Shown: positions 45,149 through 57,427 of the stretch, one piece after another
Layout of the letters: each line of letters opens with the position of its first letter
Numbering within the stretch: the first letter of the stretch is position 1
Source: Eleusine coracana subsp. coracana
Lineage: Eukaryota > Streptophyta > Magnoliopsida > Poales > Poaceae
Direction: 5' to 3'
DNA: 64,000 bases
Assembly (NCBI GenBank): GCA_032690845.1
Contig: CM064434.1
Coordinates: 32,084,413-32,148,412, forward strand
Notes under the pieces: model-generated
What the model saw: the letters and a program-made list of their open reading frames with translations, nothing else
What the model was told of the DNA's origin: nothing
Databases searched by the model: none
Made by a program: the position numbers and the translations under genes

Positions 45149-47661
45149 CTAAAGATCAGAGTGGAGGGAGATTATTCCGTTCGGGCCTGGCATCTTGAGG
45201 GTGAGATACGGATAGTGCGGAACAGCCATAAACCTGGCCATCGTCGGTCGATCGATGATAGCATGGTATGCTGACTCGAAGTCTGCCACCTGGAAGAGGA
45301 TATGCTCTATCCTAAAATTATCATGGGTGCCAAAGGTGACTGGCAGAGTGATTTGTCCAATTGGGACTGAAGTCTTCCTAGGCACAATCCAATGGAAGGG
45401 TGAAGAACTTCGTTGGAGGTCATTGATTGATAGACCGAGCTCTTGAAAGGTCCTAGTGAAGATTAGGTCCAAACTGCTTCCTCCATCGATGAGTACTCTG
45501 TTGAACTTCACCTCCTTCATAGTCGCAGCAAGCACCATTGGGTACCGACCTGGTTTTGGTAGATGTTTTGGTTGGTCCGACCGATCAAAGGTGATTGGCT
45601 TCTCAGACCACCTCATATACTGAGGCATTGTTGGCTCCACCGAGTTAATTTCTCGAAGCTCTAACTTTTGCTTGCGCTTGGATGTATAGGCATCTGGGCC
45701 TCCGAAGATGAAGTTTACTTCTTTGCGAGGCACCTGGAACTCACCTGAATCATCCTTGTCATCATCATCCTTGGGCTTGTCTTTGTTGCTGTTGTTGCGC
45801 CTCGGGGGATCTTTGGCCACCATGAGCGCAGCTGTTGCAAAACCCTTCAGATAATTGCAATCCTTTGCTTTGTGGTTTCCCTTGGGGTGCCAAGGGCAAA
45901 GGCCACTCAGCAACTCATCAGTAGACGGCTGGTTCGTCCGAGGATTCTTCCAAAACCGGTCCACTGTGTTGACAGCATTGTCAGGTTTTCTCTTCTTGTC
46001 CTTCTTGGAGGACTCAGGCTTGTCCGACCGCTTCTCCTTGCCCTTTCCTCGGATATCATCAAGTGCAGACTCCCCTGATGCATACTTGTCAGCAACCTCG
46101 AAGCACTCTTGAGCGGTGAGCTTGAGATCATGGTTCCTCCGATCCATTTTCCGGACCAGAACGTCAGTGCAAATTCCACCCAGGAAGGCAGTAATGATTT
46201 GCTGATCGGGGACGTTGGTGATCTCAGTCTTCTTAGCGCAAAACCACTTGATGTAGTCACGAAGAGGCTCATCTCCTTTCTGCTTGATTCGAGTGAGGTC
46301 AAAGTGGTTGCCCAGTCGGTTGCAAGTTGCTTAGAAACTTTCTATGAGTTTCCTGTTGAGGTCTCCCCAAGATGTGACTGACTCCTCAGGTAGAGATATG
46401 AGCCATATCCGAACGGTAGGATCTAAGCAGACCGGAAGGTAATTAGCCATTACGTAGGAATCACCTCTAGCCGACCGGATCGCCGTGCTATAGAGTTGTA
46501 GCCACTCTCGGGGGTTGGTTTGTCCATCATATTTTTTGATGGGAACCGGCTTGAATCCTTTCGGCCATCGAGCAATGCAAAGTCGAGGGACGTAAGCCTT
46601 GATGCCATCGATCTCGTCATCAATCAGCGTTGGTGACCGCCTTTGTCGGTCTGGGGACGTGGTTGGGCTACGACAGTGTCGTGGGCCAACATCCTCGTCA
46701 TGATGATGTCGTCAATTGCCATCATTATCGTGCCGATCCCGATCGTCATGTCGATGTCGGTCATCGTGGTTGTCTCTTGGAGGAGGGTTCTGACGATCAT
46801 CCCGTTGGTTGTCCCATCGGGCTTCTCGTCGGTCATCCCACCGGTCTTCCCGTCGGGCGTCCATTCTTCATTCACGTCGCTCTTCCTCATAGCGTCAGTT
46901 GTCCCGAGCGCGCTCCTCGTGGTGAGAGTTGATGGTGTCTCATCCATCATGGAGGCTGAGAGAATTTCTCAGATCTTCGTGCCTTCGCCGACCCTGATGA
47001 GATACATGGCTGGAACTTGCGACCGACTGAGACTTTGCAGCATCTTGTGCTATTGCGGCTTTGAGCATAGCCACCGCCTTCTGCATAGCAGGAGTTTGAT
47101 AATGGGCATCAACCATTAAGGTGTCAAGCGATGTCTTGGCCCCGGTGATGTTATTCTGTGGGATGTGGTAGACCTTAACACCATCCACTTCAAGGTCAGG
47201 GCCAAGATCCAGTCGGCGTGCACTACGCGATCCGCGCAACACTCTTGGTCCACGGTGGTGACCGACCGATAATTCATCAGCTGGTTTTGGAGACCACCGG
47301 CTAGATTCCCTTCTTCTTCGGCATCTGGATTCTCATCCTGGTTTCCAGCAGCAGGATCTACTATATCCACCATGTTGAATGTATGGAGATATGAGTAGGT
47401 CGATCCGACTATGTCCTCATCAAATGACCGATCTGACGTTGAGTCATATCCGAAGGAAGAGTCTTCCTGCTCGGATCCGAGTGGGATCAGTGTAGGGATA
47501 ATGTTAGACGGACTCGGTGATCGCACCATGGGGCTGGCTGCGATCGAGTCTGATCTGTAGTCGTTCAGACCTAGGACTCCATTGTCGCCGACCGCAAAGT
47601 CAAGTGATCCAAAGGAGATCTTGAAGTCCGGCGAGTATTGGATGATGGGAAGTTCGGCCAT
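45149..47661 (-). pseudogene. Gag and protease of element C
   Basis: The start is Met at 47661 (MAELPIIQYS), 34 bases inside the PBS. The acidic N-terminal region is open to about 47240, where a frameshift moves the reading to 47242-46940 (AHYQTPAMQKAVAMLKAAI). A further shift and a stop near 46331 break the capsid region. From 46147 the frame holds the gag end, a knuckle-like CPWHPKGNHKAKDC, the pre-protease YMRWSEKPITFDRSDQP and the protease (VLIDGGSSLDLIF, then FESAYHAIIDRP). Stop near 45149. Confidence 0.85.
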
Positions 47662-47694
47662 CATAGTCGACGGAGAATCCCGGCGAGCCTTGTC

Positions 47695-47712
47695 CCCTAC
47701 CTGGCGCGCCAA
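47695..47712 (-). other. Primer binding site of element C
   Basis: Minus TTGGCGCGCCAGGTAGGG starts just inside the 5' LTR. The same motif occurs in H and, decayed, in D; tRNA identity uncertain. Confidence 0.8.
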
Positions 47713-47713
47713 C

Positions 47714-48123
47714 TGTCGATGCTCAAGACCGGTAGTAAATATATAGGGCTACGTCGAGACCAAGAACTATGATGGTTACACGAGATGCCGAATTATACAG
47801 GTTCGGGCCCTCTCAATGAGAGTAAAAACCCTACGTCCTGTGTTCTGTATTGAATTGATTGTCACGAGATGTTATGCCTAAATTGCCTCTAACTCTCTTC
47901 CTCTGTCTGTCTCCCATGGGGGTACCCTGCCACCTTATATATCCGGTCGGCAGGGGAGTACATGCAGAGTCCTAGTCGTACTCTACAAGAATTCTATATG
48001 GAAAGTCTAATTTTTCTTGTCTTGTACTCCAAGCCGAGTCGTTCGGATTCCTTGTCGATGAAGTACCCAGTCAGCCACCGACTTAGCCTTGTATGAGGAT
48101 ACCTGTAAAGCAAGTATCCCACA
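47714..48123 (-). repeat. 5' LTR of element C
   Basis: 410 bp; partner of 37026-37436. TATATAAGG box at about 47934-47942 (minus). Confidence 0.95.
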
Positions 48124-49616
48124 GATGGCGTCTTCCCAAATGACCAGCATGAGCCCTTAGTTCGACCTAAGGAGCCTGCGCCACCCAAACAGGGGTCGAG
48201 CGACCCCAAAGAGCATGGACGAGGGACCGAAGAATCACCCCCAGTGACCCTGCAACTCGTGGACGTGATGGAGATCGACGGGCCAGACGACTCACACAAG
48301 TCGGACGACCAGTCGAGCGAACCAGGGGTCGAACGAATCAATCCCAAGGTCGAACGAGACGCTCTCCCGCGTCACGGGAGAGTTCCCTACATTGAATTCC
48401 TTGCCCGCGACATGCTTCCCGCCGATGGGACCGAGGCCAAGCGGCTCTATCACCACGCCAAGTCATTCACTTATATCAATATGGAGCTTTATAAGCACAA
48501 CGTTACCAAGATCATATACACTGTATCCCCATCAGCAAGGACATCTGGCTTCTCATCGACATCCATGGAGGAGGGGGGTCTGTGGTCATCACGCGGCGCC
48601 TCGAACCCTTGTGGGCAACGCCTTTCACAAAGGTTTCTACTGGCCTACGGCCGTGGGTGACGCAACCCGCATAGTCAAAACCTGCAAGGGTTGCTAGTAT
48701 TACGCCTGTCAGACACATCTTCCAGCTGAAGCCCTTTAGACGATCCCCCTTACATGGCCCTTCATGGTATGGGGCCTGGATCTGGTTGACCCGCTTAAAA
48801 AAGCACCCAGGGGCTACACCCACTTGCTTGTCCCAGTCGATAAGTTCACTAAGTGGATCAAAGCATGCTCGCTAGTGAAGATCCAGTCGGAGGAAGGAGT
48901 CGAGTTCTTTCTCGACATCATCTACCGATTTGGAGTCCCAAACTCCATAATCACGGATAACAGGACGCAATTCACAGGGAAAAAAATCCTAAAGGTTTGC
49001 GATGACTATCACATCCGCGTCGACTGGGCCGCCATTGTACACCCCAAAACAAGCGGCCAGGTTGAGCGAGCAAATGGCATGATCCTCAAAGGGTTGAAGC
49101 AACGAATCTTCAACCCGACCATCGTCTTTAACCACCTAAAACAATTCAGCGGTCAATGGGCAACCGAACTCCACATCGTGCTCTGGAGTCTACGCGCGAC
49201 CCAGAGTTGTGCGACCGGCTTCACCCCCTTATTCATGGTCTACAGGTCCGAGGCGTGATTACGGGGCACCACGAGTGTGCGCATGTAATGAGCAAGGTAA
49301 CGAGATGGCACTGCAAGACGTGATGGATCAAATAGACAAAGCGTGATACGTCGTGCTCCTCCACTCGGCCAAGTGCCAACAAGCACTCCACCGCTACCAC
49401 GATCGGAATGTGAGGGATCAAGGCCTCCTTGTGGGCGACCTCATTTTATGCAGGGTTCAAGATAGCAGGGGTCGGCACAAGCTCTCGCCGCCTTGGGAAG
49501 GCCCATATGTCATCTCTCGAGTCATTCGGCCCGGCACCTACAAGTTGAAAACTATGGAGGGCGACGAGCTGAAGAATGCATGGAACATCTCACAGCTACG
49601 TAAATTCTTTCCGTAG
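48124..49616 (+). pseudogene. RNase H end and integrase of element D
   Basis: This continues D after C (MASSQMTS). The linker (VPYIEFLARDMLP) leads to the zinc-binding module, read in shifting frames (CGHHAAPRTLVGNAF at about 48583-48630, KTCKGC then a stop at about 48697). The DDE core is open at 48764-49258: WGLDLVDPL, ITDNRTQF (usual Gly replaced by Arg) and GQVERANGM. The GPY module KLSPPWEGPYVI lies at 49480-49515. Stop 49614-49616. Several shifts make it inactive. Confidence 0.85.
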
Positions 49617-50097
49617 CTTTCCATTTCATGCATCCTTTGCACATTTTGCTCACTCTCAAGTGACACCCAACCCAACCTGAGGCTTCGGGCACCACTCGAG
49701 GATACAAGGGGCGTGGCACCACACGGTATTTCTCTCTTTTCTTTTGAAAACTACATTGGACCTCAAGGCTCACTGTGGCGACGAGCGAAGTAAGTCACGC
49801 GCAAGGCAAGTTCACGATCAAGTCAGTTGGACGGCGCATCATCATGCTAGCCCCAACGGCCGTGATAATGGCGATCACCGATGCGACCAAACCTCGAAGG
49901 GCGCAGGGGCTCAAACTTCGCAAAAATCAAAACAAAAGAGAAAAAGGCCCAATATTTGAAGCAAACCAAATTTGAATTAAAATTGTCTAAGGCCACCATG
50001 GGCCAACGAAAGTAGGTAAGTACCAGTTTGAATTTAAATTATTACATGGGCATGATGACCCACCGAAACGACTAATACAACAAAAAACAGCTACTGA
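49617..50097 (+). other. Spacer between D integrase and the antisense ORF end
   Basis: No supported gene. Short open frames lack any family feature. Integrase (+) and the antisense ORF (-) converge here. Confidence 0.6.
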
Positions 50098-52502
50098 CTA
50101 ATTCTTCTCCTCAGCTCCAGGGAGCGCCTCCTCCTCGTGCATGCGAGCCAGGGTGTCGGTGTAGGGGCCAGTGCAAACCCGCATCGCCTCCATCTGCTCA
50201 AGAGTGTGCCCTTCAACATGGCCCGTGCTCAGGGCCTCGAACTCAGCTTTGACCAGGTCGAAGTGAGTGGCGAATACGCTAAAGGCGAGGCGCACATAGA
50301 ATCCAACCCCCCCCCCCCCGCCAGATCCACTCGCGACCCGCCTCCATCATCCCCCCGACTAGCTCAACTGGGGCGGCATCAGGCGGGAGGTCCACTTGAA
50401 GGTCTCGCGCGGCCCGGCCCGTCAAAGTGCGGAGCGCGCCTCCTGCTTCGACCTCCTGTCGGAGCGAGCCGTCGACCGCCGCCAGCCTGGACCCGAGCTT
50501 TGCACAACACACACCAGAGTCAACAAGGCAAACGAAGATGGCACAAGAGGAGGTGATGAAACGTAGAAAAGATTTTACCTTCCTCCCACTTATGGGAGTT
50601 CTATAGTTGCAACAGATAACCAGTGGCAGGGCAAGGTCGTCTGCCCCTCTGCCGGCCTGCTCCAGAGAGGCCTCTAGCTCGAACAGTCGCGTCCCGAGGT
50701 CCTCCCCATGCCGGCGCTCCTCCTCTAGCTCTCGATGGGCACCGGCCAGGGCCTGATGAGACGCCACAGCCGAGGCCTCGCACTCGAGTCTCAAGGCCCG
50801 GTAGGCAGCAAGGACCCGAAGCTCGGTGGGGCTGCACATGTCCTCCATCGATTGGAGCTTGCCCTCCAGCAATGTGCGCTCCTCCGCCGATAGAGGCAAG
50901 GCCCCCTGGCCGAGAGCATCCGTAGCGAGCCCCGCGCCGATCATGGCGAAGTCCCTCACTTCGACACGCTCCAAGGCAACGGTCTTGTCACCTCCGCCTG
51001 CCGCGGCGCCCGAAGTCCCGACGCTCACCGGAACACCGCCTCTAGTGACCATGGTTGCTGCCAGAGGCACAGTCGCCTGGGAGCCCGCTTCGGTCACGGC
51101 GACAACCGTGACATCACGCGCTCGCGCCTCCTTCATGGCGGTCGCCATGACATCACATGCTCGCGCCTCCTCCATGGAGAAAGCCTCCGCGTTCCGCGCT
51201 CACGCCTCCTCGGCAGCGGAAGCCGCCGTGTCACACGCTCGTGCCTCCCCCGTGGCACCACCTTCAGTTGCTTCATGATAGACAGCTTCAGATGGTGATG
51301 ATCTTGGCCTAGGGCCCGATGCTTCTCCACGGGCGTGTCGCCACCCTTCGACTCCTCCCATGGACGCTTCTCCGTGGCCACGACATGGGACATGACTTTG
51401 GCTGCAATGGCCACGGTCGGCATCTCGACCTGTGCCGACTTGACCACCCCCTGGATGGGAGAGCCGGCCGCCAGGGTCAACGTGACGGAGACATGCCCGG
51501 CCGGTGCTGGCTTTCGGAGGCTCTCGACCGATCCAGATTGACTCAGCGCACCGGAGCCGGCGCAAGCTGATGATACTAGGGACGACCCCATCCCTAGGGT
51601 CGGTCGTGTGAAGGGCGCGTAGCCAAGGGCGGCAGCCAACCCGGCGTCATCACATCGTGGTGGTCATCATCATTGTCATCGTCGTCGTTGTTGTCATCAT
51701 CATCATCACCGACGCACTCCCCTTCGTCGATGTTTTCATCCCTGGTAGGGTCCTCAAACCCACTTAGGCCCTCGGAGTCGTCGGAATTCTCCTCCTCCCC
51801 CTCCTCCTCAGTTGATTTAGTCGATGGGGTGTTCGGGTTCTCACCCCTCTGCTCCTTCTCCTCTCGTAGCGCTTGACGCCGCCGCGACCTTTCCTCCTTC
51901 TTGAGCTTGGCTCGGATGTCAGCATCTTTGTTCTTCCTAGCCTCTCGCCTGGCCTCCCGCCGCTCCACGTCCCTGAAATGGTTGGCGGTCCGATTGACCC
52001 TCCCCTCCGGCAATCGGAAGGACAGGGGTCCGGATGAAGCACACCCATTGGGACTAAAGGTAAAAAGGTGAGAAGAGGACATCAAAGTCAAATCGCGACA
52101 AGAATAAGGAAGAGGAAGAACTAATGACAGCATTTCAGCAAGAGAGTATGAATCCTTAACACATCGACCGCTTGCAATTCGGGGTGCATCGCCCGCATTC
52201 CCGGAACAGGCCAGGTCGGCGCGGACAGACCCAGTGCCGCCTTCACCCGCTTCGCTACCTTGGTGTCGGGTAGCAGCTCCTCCACCATCTATGTTGTCTG
52301 GCACCTCGCGGCTGCCGCTATCGACAAGGAACATCGAGAGCCGGTGGTGGCACAGCGGTGTGAACTGCCTCTTGTGGTACCACCTGACAACTCCCACGTC
52401 GTTGACCCCTAACCTCTTTAGGATGGCGATGGCAGCAAGAGCGCTCCCGATCCACTTCTTCCCGCTCTTCCCCTTCCCCCACTTCCAGCAGCCCTGGGCC
52501 TC
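50098..52502 (-). pseudogene. Antisense ORF of element D, 3' part
   Basis: This continues from 61625 once E is removed: WKWGKGKSGKKWIGSALAA (52490 downward). An intron fits at 52160-52054 (GTTAAG...CCTTTAG). The next exon is very charged (EERSRRRQALREEKEQRG, then an Asp/Asn run). Ala-rich and coiled-coil-like segments follow (ECEASAVASHQALAGAHREL), with a probable intron near 50605-50500. The last exon ends at about 50098 (HEEEALPGAEEKN). Function unknown. Confidence 0.6.
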
Positions 52503-54050
52503 TGTTGACTTTTGCTAAGCCATATTAATAAATCATTCCCGGCACGGGGCCAGAAACGGTTCACTAATATGTCCCAGAGTCAAGTAGGTAAAATCCGCAA
52601 GCGCACGGAGAATACCGCTGTAGCATTTCACCCGGAAGTATTCAGGGTATCGTATTTGTTTATCCCAAAGGAAGGGTATGATCAAGAAGCGTTACTAACA
52701 TATAAGATCATGTTAACAATTATCAAGGATATCTAAGCAAGACAGGCGGGTATATGATAATAACCGGGTAGTGTGACACACACAGAAGATTCCTACTAAA
52801 TAAATAAGTCTAGTGGAGGAAAGACTAGGCTAAGCTACTCCTACTATACATTCCTATACAGTTGCATAGCCTAAGTAGAATACATACAGACCCACACTCA
52901 GGTTCAGCAGTCAATAGTATAGCACTTCAGGCACGGACTTACCCCTGCATCCACAGGCGACTTCCGCCAAGAGCCTACGCACTAGCCTAGCAGGGAGGAT
53001 TTCAAAGGACGGACAGGGCTGTCACCACCTGCCTCCTACCTCAACGAACCAGTAGACTAACGAATAATTGATGCAAATCAGTCACCCAAATACCATACTT
53101 GCATGACCAAAGAGCACTCTGCCCCTCCGCGATTACTATTAACGAGGCAGAGCTACCGTACGAATACGATCACCAAACCCATGCTATGCTTTATCAGCTA
53201 AAACTAAGCATAGAGACTATAACATATAAACTAGACTATAGTGACAGTATATAACTAGCATGACAATAGTAGTATAATAAATATAAACTACTATCACACA
53301 AGTAGACTATACTATCACATATATGGATCACAATATCAAACAAGAAACTCATGACCCAAGCACAACTATATAGAAAAGATATATATATTGATAAGAGCAA
53401 AGTCTTACAAAAGGGAAAAGATACAAGAGCCATACCAATTCCAAGTGAAGACTTGGGACAAGAGAGCTCTAGACTCAGCCTAACTCCACTAAAACTCCAA
53501 GAACTACTACTAGCAAGAGAGAAATGCTTCTTGTGGTGTGTGTTGAGTGTGAAGGCACACCCTCCTATTTATAGCCTCAATAGGTCGGCAAGGGAGAGTA
53601 ACCGCCACGGAAGGCATCTCAAACCGTCATCAGGAGTCGCGGAGGAGCCAACACGTGGAAGCCCAGGCGGAGAGGGCGCCCGGTCGGGTCGGCCGACCTG
53701 ACCAGGTCGGCCGACCTGGGGGTGGCCCCTCCTGGCCTGTGCTTTCTCCAGGTGGCTGTCCTGTGGGCCCTGACATCGGGTTGCGCGGTATTACAGGGAG
53801 TGACGTCGGTTAAGTGCTGAAAATGGGCCCTTCAATCCGTGTTACGTCCATGTGGCACTCTCTGATTGGTCGAAAGTGTGTTTTCTTGCCTTTTGAGGTG
53901 TTTCCTTCACATTTCCTCCTGCATGCACAAAGTTCTCCAAGTACAAGTGGAACTATATTATTGTGCTAAAGCATGCGTGTATGAAATGCCAAATTCTCCT
54001 TTATTTGAGTATAGTTGACGGTAAAAAATGGTACTTAATAGCCGTCAACA
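52503..54050 (-). repeat. 3' LTR of element E
   Basis: 1548 bp; minus strand TGTTGACGGCTATTAAG to AAAGTCAACA. U3 holds two GGTCGGCCGACC palindromes (53687-53719), then TATAAATAG at 53565-53573. GACAGGGCTGTC lies at 53012-53023 and a PBS-like fossil at 52537-52552. Confidence 0.95.
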
Positions 54051-55193
54051 AACTCCCCCCAGCTTACCCTTTGCTCGTCCCGAAGCAAAGATAAACTTAA
54101 GTTGTTGATCAGGAGTTGCTACAATGTCCTACTCCTCAATAATACTATGCGCATAACAAAGTACTCTTCCTAGAATTAAATATGTTGGCACATAACTTTA
54201 CCCATTTACCTTGATCCATGGGGCTTTTACACCTCATTGTCTTGGGCGGTTGAGAGATAGAACAATTGCAGGGCACCAATCACTTGCTCTAGATTCCGCT
54301 ATGTTATTCCGGAGGTTTTCAAAAGATTTTGAAAATAAAAACCAAGTTCCTCAAATGATTCTCTAGGCTATGGCTATCTTTTGCTTGCTCTCTTTTTTGA
54401 GCATTTTTTTTCTTTTCTTTTTGCATAGCCATAGTCCTAGTTTGCAATGAATACTTTGAGAGAGGAATTTTGTAATGGATATATGGAGTGTTTCTTTGGA
54501 TGGATGGATGGATAGTGACTTTCTTCCTGTGTAGAAGAATAGCTCACGGTGGATATGGTGGATATGGTGGATGCTATCTTCTTGATTTAGAAGGATAGCT
54601 CATGGCGGTGGATGTGTGTATATGATCTTGATCAAGAAAGCATGAAAAGAGTTCTACTAGGGTCACATCAATTTTGACTAAGCTCAATGTGAAACAAGCA
54701 GCATATGTGTAAAGGTTTTCAAATGTAAACACTACATATGGCTGTGGTGGGAATTTCATCATTGAGGAACTTGTCAATTTGTCATTTTGAAAAATAAAAC
54801 TCCGAAATTCAAGCTTTACGTTGAGCAAGATCATAGCAGCCCTATCTATCATATCATACCTCTCAACAACTTAGAACTAGAGAATGCATATGCTACCTAC
54901 AAGATTCAAGTTCAAGGCAAGATTTACCAACAAACCTAACTCTTGAGAGAGTACTAAGTTGTAAACTAGCATTAGAGAGAAATAAAGGACAGAGCAACTA
55001 TTCATCATCTCAACATAGGAAAATTATACACATTCATACCGCGCATGAAAAAGGGAAATATTTTTGTTCTTTTTATGTTTTGCAAATTTTTATGGATTTT
55101 CAGATTTAGCAAATGCAAGAAATAAAGGGAAGGGGAAAGATACAAGTTACCGTGAGAAGGGGGGTCCTCCCCCAAGCTTGTTCTTGCTCATAT
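54051..55193 (-). other. 3' noncoding region of element E with PPT, stem-loop and internal PPT-like tract
   Basis: PPT AAGCTGGGGGGAGTT (minus) at 54051-54065. A stem-loop at 54363-54440 has a perfect 10-base core (CTATGGCTAT with ATAGCCATAG) around a loop that is A-rich in the sense strand. A second PPT-like AAGCTTGGGGGAGGA lies at 55165-55179, 15 bases after the ORF1 stop. No gene seen. Confidence 0.7.
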
Positions 55194-56678
55194 CTACTGG
55201 TTCGGGTCGTAGCCTTGGGAGCGGAAGAAGGCATCCCAATTGTTCTGATTCTGAGCCATCATCGCGTTCAGCTGGCGGAATTGGTTGTCGCTGAAATTCT
55301 GCCATTGCTGGGTGTCGGTGACATGTTGCGTGAGAGTTTGTTGCATGCTCTCGGTGCGCAAATCAATGTCGTTCACCCTCCTTGTCAACTCGGCCATCCC
55401 ATAGTTGAGTTCACGGAACCCACGGGATGAGAATGACCGAGTGGCAAAGGATGGCGGTCCGCTTGAACTTGATGACGTCTGCATGGGGTAATCGTACTGA
55501 GATTCCCATGCTCCGGCCTGCCATGTTGATGCACCCGCCTCGTCCTGTGGCGGGGGCTGCTCCCATACCGGATCTCCGGTCGGAGTGTGAAACTCCGGTG
55601 TAGGCTCCATATGCCTACGGGAACGTGTCGGTCGCCCTGAAACACTATGCCTGCGAACTTCTCCCACTGGCTCAAGTGGGAGGGTTAGTGCCCGATAGTG
55701 ATACAAACGAAGACCCGGGTTAGGTAACGGGAATTCATTTGTATACCCGGGAAAGTGATAGATCAAGGTATTATTTGGACCATGTTTCAAAGTATGTCCT
55801 TGCACAAAATAGTCCTCGCCTAGAAATTCTCTATCTACCGTCAAATATTCAACATGAACATTCTCAAGCAGACCACACTTCTGCGCAATGCGAGTAACTA
55901 AAGAGGTGCACTCAATTGGTCCTGTCAACTTTATATTGTCTAACCATTGATCAATCATGCATTCCGCGGGTGACACCCTAATTTTCTTAACCATGGCATA
56001 AAGTATTTTCAATTCATCTTGCCGGACAACCCTAATGTCACCTCGAGGAAACAAGGTCATAGCCAACCACACATGCATAAATCTAAGTGTAAGATTATGG
56101 ATGGCACTTGTTCTAGGCTTGGGACCCCACTCGTTTCCGGAAATCTTTTTCCAAAAACTTTCTTTATGGAACCTCTTTAGCGCTTTATCTAAGTCTAGCC
56201 TACATTTAGGATTTAGACCTAGCATAGCATGAAGATCACCCCATGTGACCAAGCGCTCTTGCCCAAACAAGCGAAAAGAAATGCCTTCATCATACTTTCT
56301 AAGGGTGCATAAAAACTGCATAGTAAGCAAACGAGAACCCGGCTCATCTACTTCTACGAAATTTAGCCGACCCATAGTGCGAAAAATAGAGGCAAATTCT
56401 TCTCTCATACCTATTTTCTCGAGGAAGTCCGGATCGAAGCGTCGGGTGTGGGCGAATGGCCGTTCTCTCATGAGCGCGATGGCTTGGCCCTCGCGGTCGT
56501 CCTTGATGTCGAGATGCTCCTCGGTGATGAGCAAGGCCGGCCTTTCCTCCCGAATTTCAGCTTCGGGGTCACCATGCCCCGGACTTGGTGTGAGCTCGAC
56601 GGAGGATGCTTGACTCGTGCTTGCACGAGTGCTTTTTCCCCGCTTGATTCTGGCGACTTGCTTCATTCGGTTGAACAT
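55194..56678 (-). CDS. Athila ORF1-like protein of element E (intact)
   Basis: About 494 residues from Met at 56678 (MFNRMKQVARIKRGK). The frame is open 17 codons further to 56729, giving a hydrophobic leader (VFVLVLCLFLC), but TTGTTCTTGTGTGCAG just before 56678 looks like a 3' splice site, so I prefer the inner Met. The basic, Ser-rich N terminus is followed by a folded-looking middle (FDPDFLEKIG, LTMQFLCTLR, FRLFGQERLVTWGDL, FMHVWLAMTLFPRGD, TSLVTRIAQKCG) and a Gln-rich, possibly coiled C terminus. It occupies the env position. Function unknown; I see no convincing fusion peptide or C-terminal anchor. Confidence 0.8.
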   Translation of the reverse strand: MFNRMKQVARIKRGKSTRASTSQASSVELTPSPGHGDPEAEIREERPALLITEEHLDIKDDREGQAIALMRERPFAHTRRFDPDFLEKIGMREEFASIFRTMGRLNFVEVDEPGSRLLTMQFLCTLRKYDEGISFRLFGQERLVTWGDLHAMLGLNPKCRLDLDKALKRFHKESFWKKISGNEWGPKPRTSAIHNLTLRFMHVWLAMTLFPRGDIRVVRQDELKILYAMVKKIRVSPAECMIDQWLDNIKLTGPIECTSLVTRIAQKCGLLENVHVEYLTVDREFLGEDYFVQGHTLKHGPNNTLIYHFPGYTNEFPLPNPGLRLYHYRALTLPLEPVGEVRRHSVSGRPTRSRRHMEPTPEFHTPTGDPVWEQPPPQDEAGASTWQAGAWESQYDYPMQTSSSSSGPPSFATRSFSSRGFRELNYGMAELTRRVNDIDLRTESMQQTLTQHVTDTQQWQNFSDNQFRQLNAMMAQNQNNWDAFFRSQGYDPNQ

Positions 56679-57427
56679 GGCTGCACACAAGAACAAACAC
56701 AAGACAAGAACAAAAACAAGATCGAACAAGTGTTCGGGTGAGTGTTAGTGAAAACGACAAACCCGAGCTTCTCCGAAATTGGTTTTCTTCTCACAACAAC
56801 TTGCAAATGCACTAAAACAGAGGGGAAATTTTTTTTTTTGGGTTTTGTGGCTGTAGTAAAGTTGAAGAACACGAAATTTTGGGAGAGCAACAAGTGAGCA
56901 AAGGAGGGGAGTGAAAGATGAGCTTGGAATGGTGAAGCTCCTCCTCCTGGGCGGTTTTTATAGCCAAGGAAGCAAGATGGCCGTTATAAAGGGACAGAGC
57001 AACGGCCATATAGCCGTTGGGAGAAAGGAGCACAGGAAAAGGTGGGGCCAGGGGGTCGGCCGACCTCACCAGGTCGGCCGACCTGGCAGGTGGGCCTCCT
57101 GGCAGCCCCCTTTTTCCTATGTGTTCCCCAACGGCTAGGGGATTTGTCCCCTGCTGCCTTTTTGCACAAAAAGCTCGACAAAAAATCTTTTCAAAATGGA
57201 AAGCCCAAAAACCTATTTTCTAAATTTTCAGAAATGCAAATGAGTTTTGAAAAATTTCAAGGTGGCTGGAAAAATTCAAAAATGCAGAAATGCAGTGGTC
57301 GGAAAAAATCAAAATGTGGTGGAAAGCAAATATGCAATTAAAAGAGCAAATATGGATAAATACCGGTTTAACCTCCTGGCGAGGACTCACCTTTTAAAGT
57401 CCGACGAGCGGGACTTTTCTCCGGCGT
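56679..57427 (-). promoter_or_regulatory. Internal promoter-like spacer between gag-pro and ORF1, element E
   Basis: It contains the same two-palindrome block as the LTR U3 (57054-57086, one mismatch to 53687-53719), then a TATAAAAA box on minus (56955-56962), a leader of about 250 bases and a possible splice acceptor (AG at 56682-56681 on minus). No ORF is supported. This arrangement would give ORF1 its own transcript. Confidence 0.55.

Larger units (their letters stand above)
37026..48123 (-). mobile_element. Element C: full-length Tat-type gypsy element with antisense ORF
   Basis: 11,098 bp. LTRs are 37026-37436 and 47714-48123 (about 20 differences, near 5%) with TSD GATGG (37021-37025 and 48124-48128). 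On minus: PBS, gag, protease, RT, RNase H, integrase. On plus: a seven-exon ORF between integrase and the 3' LTR. At the usual grass rate of 1.3e-8 per site per year the LTR difference means about 2 million years. All enzyme domains are present, but in-frame stops make it inactive. Confidence 0.95.

Noticed and set aside
49617..50097. Possible host gene or tRNA between D integrase and its antisense ORF
   Set aside because: No tRNA-like fold or conserved frame was found; this is the normal spacer of such elements.
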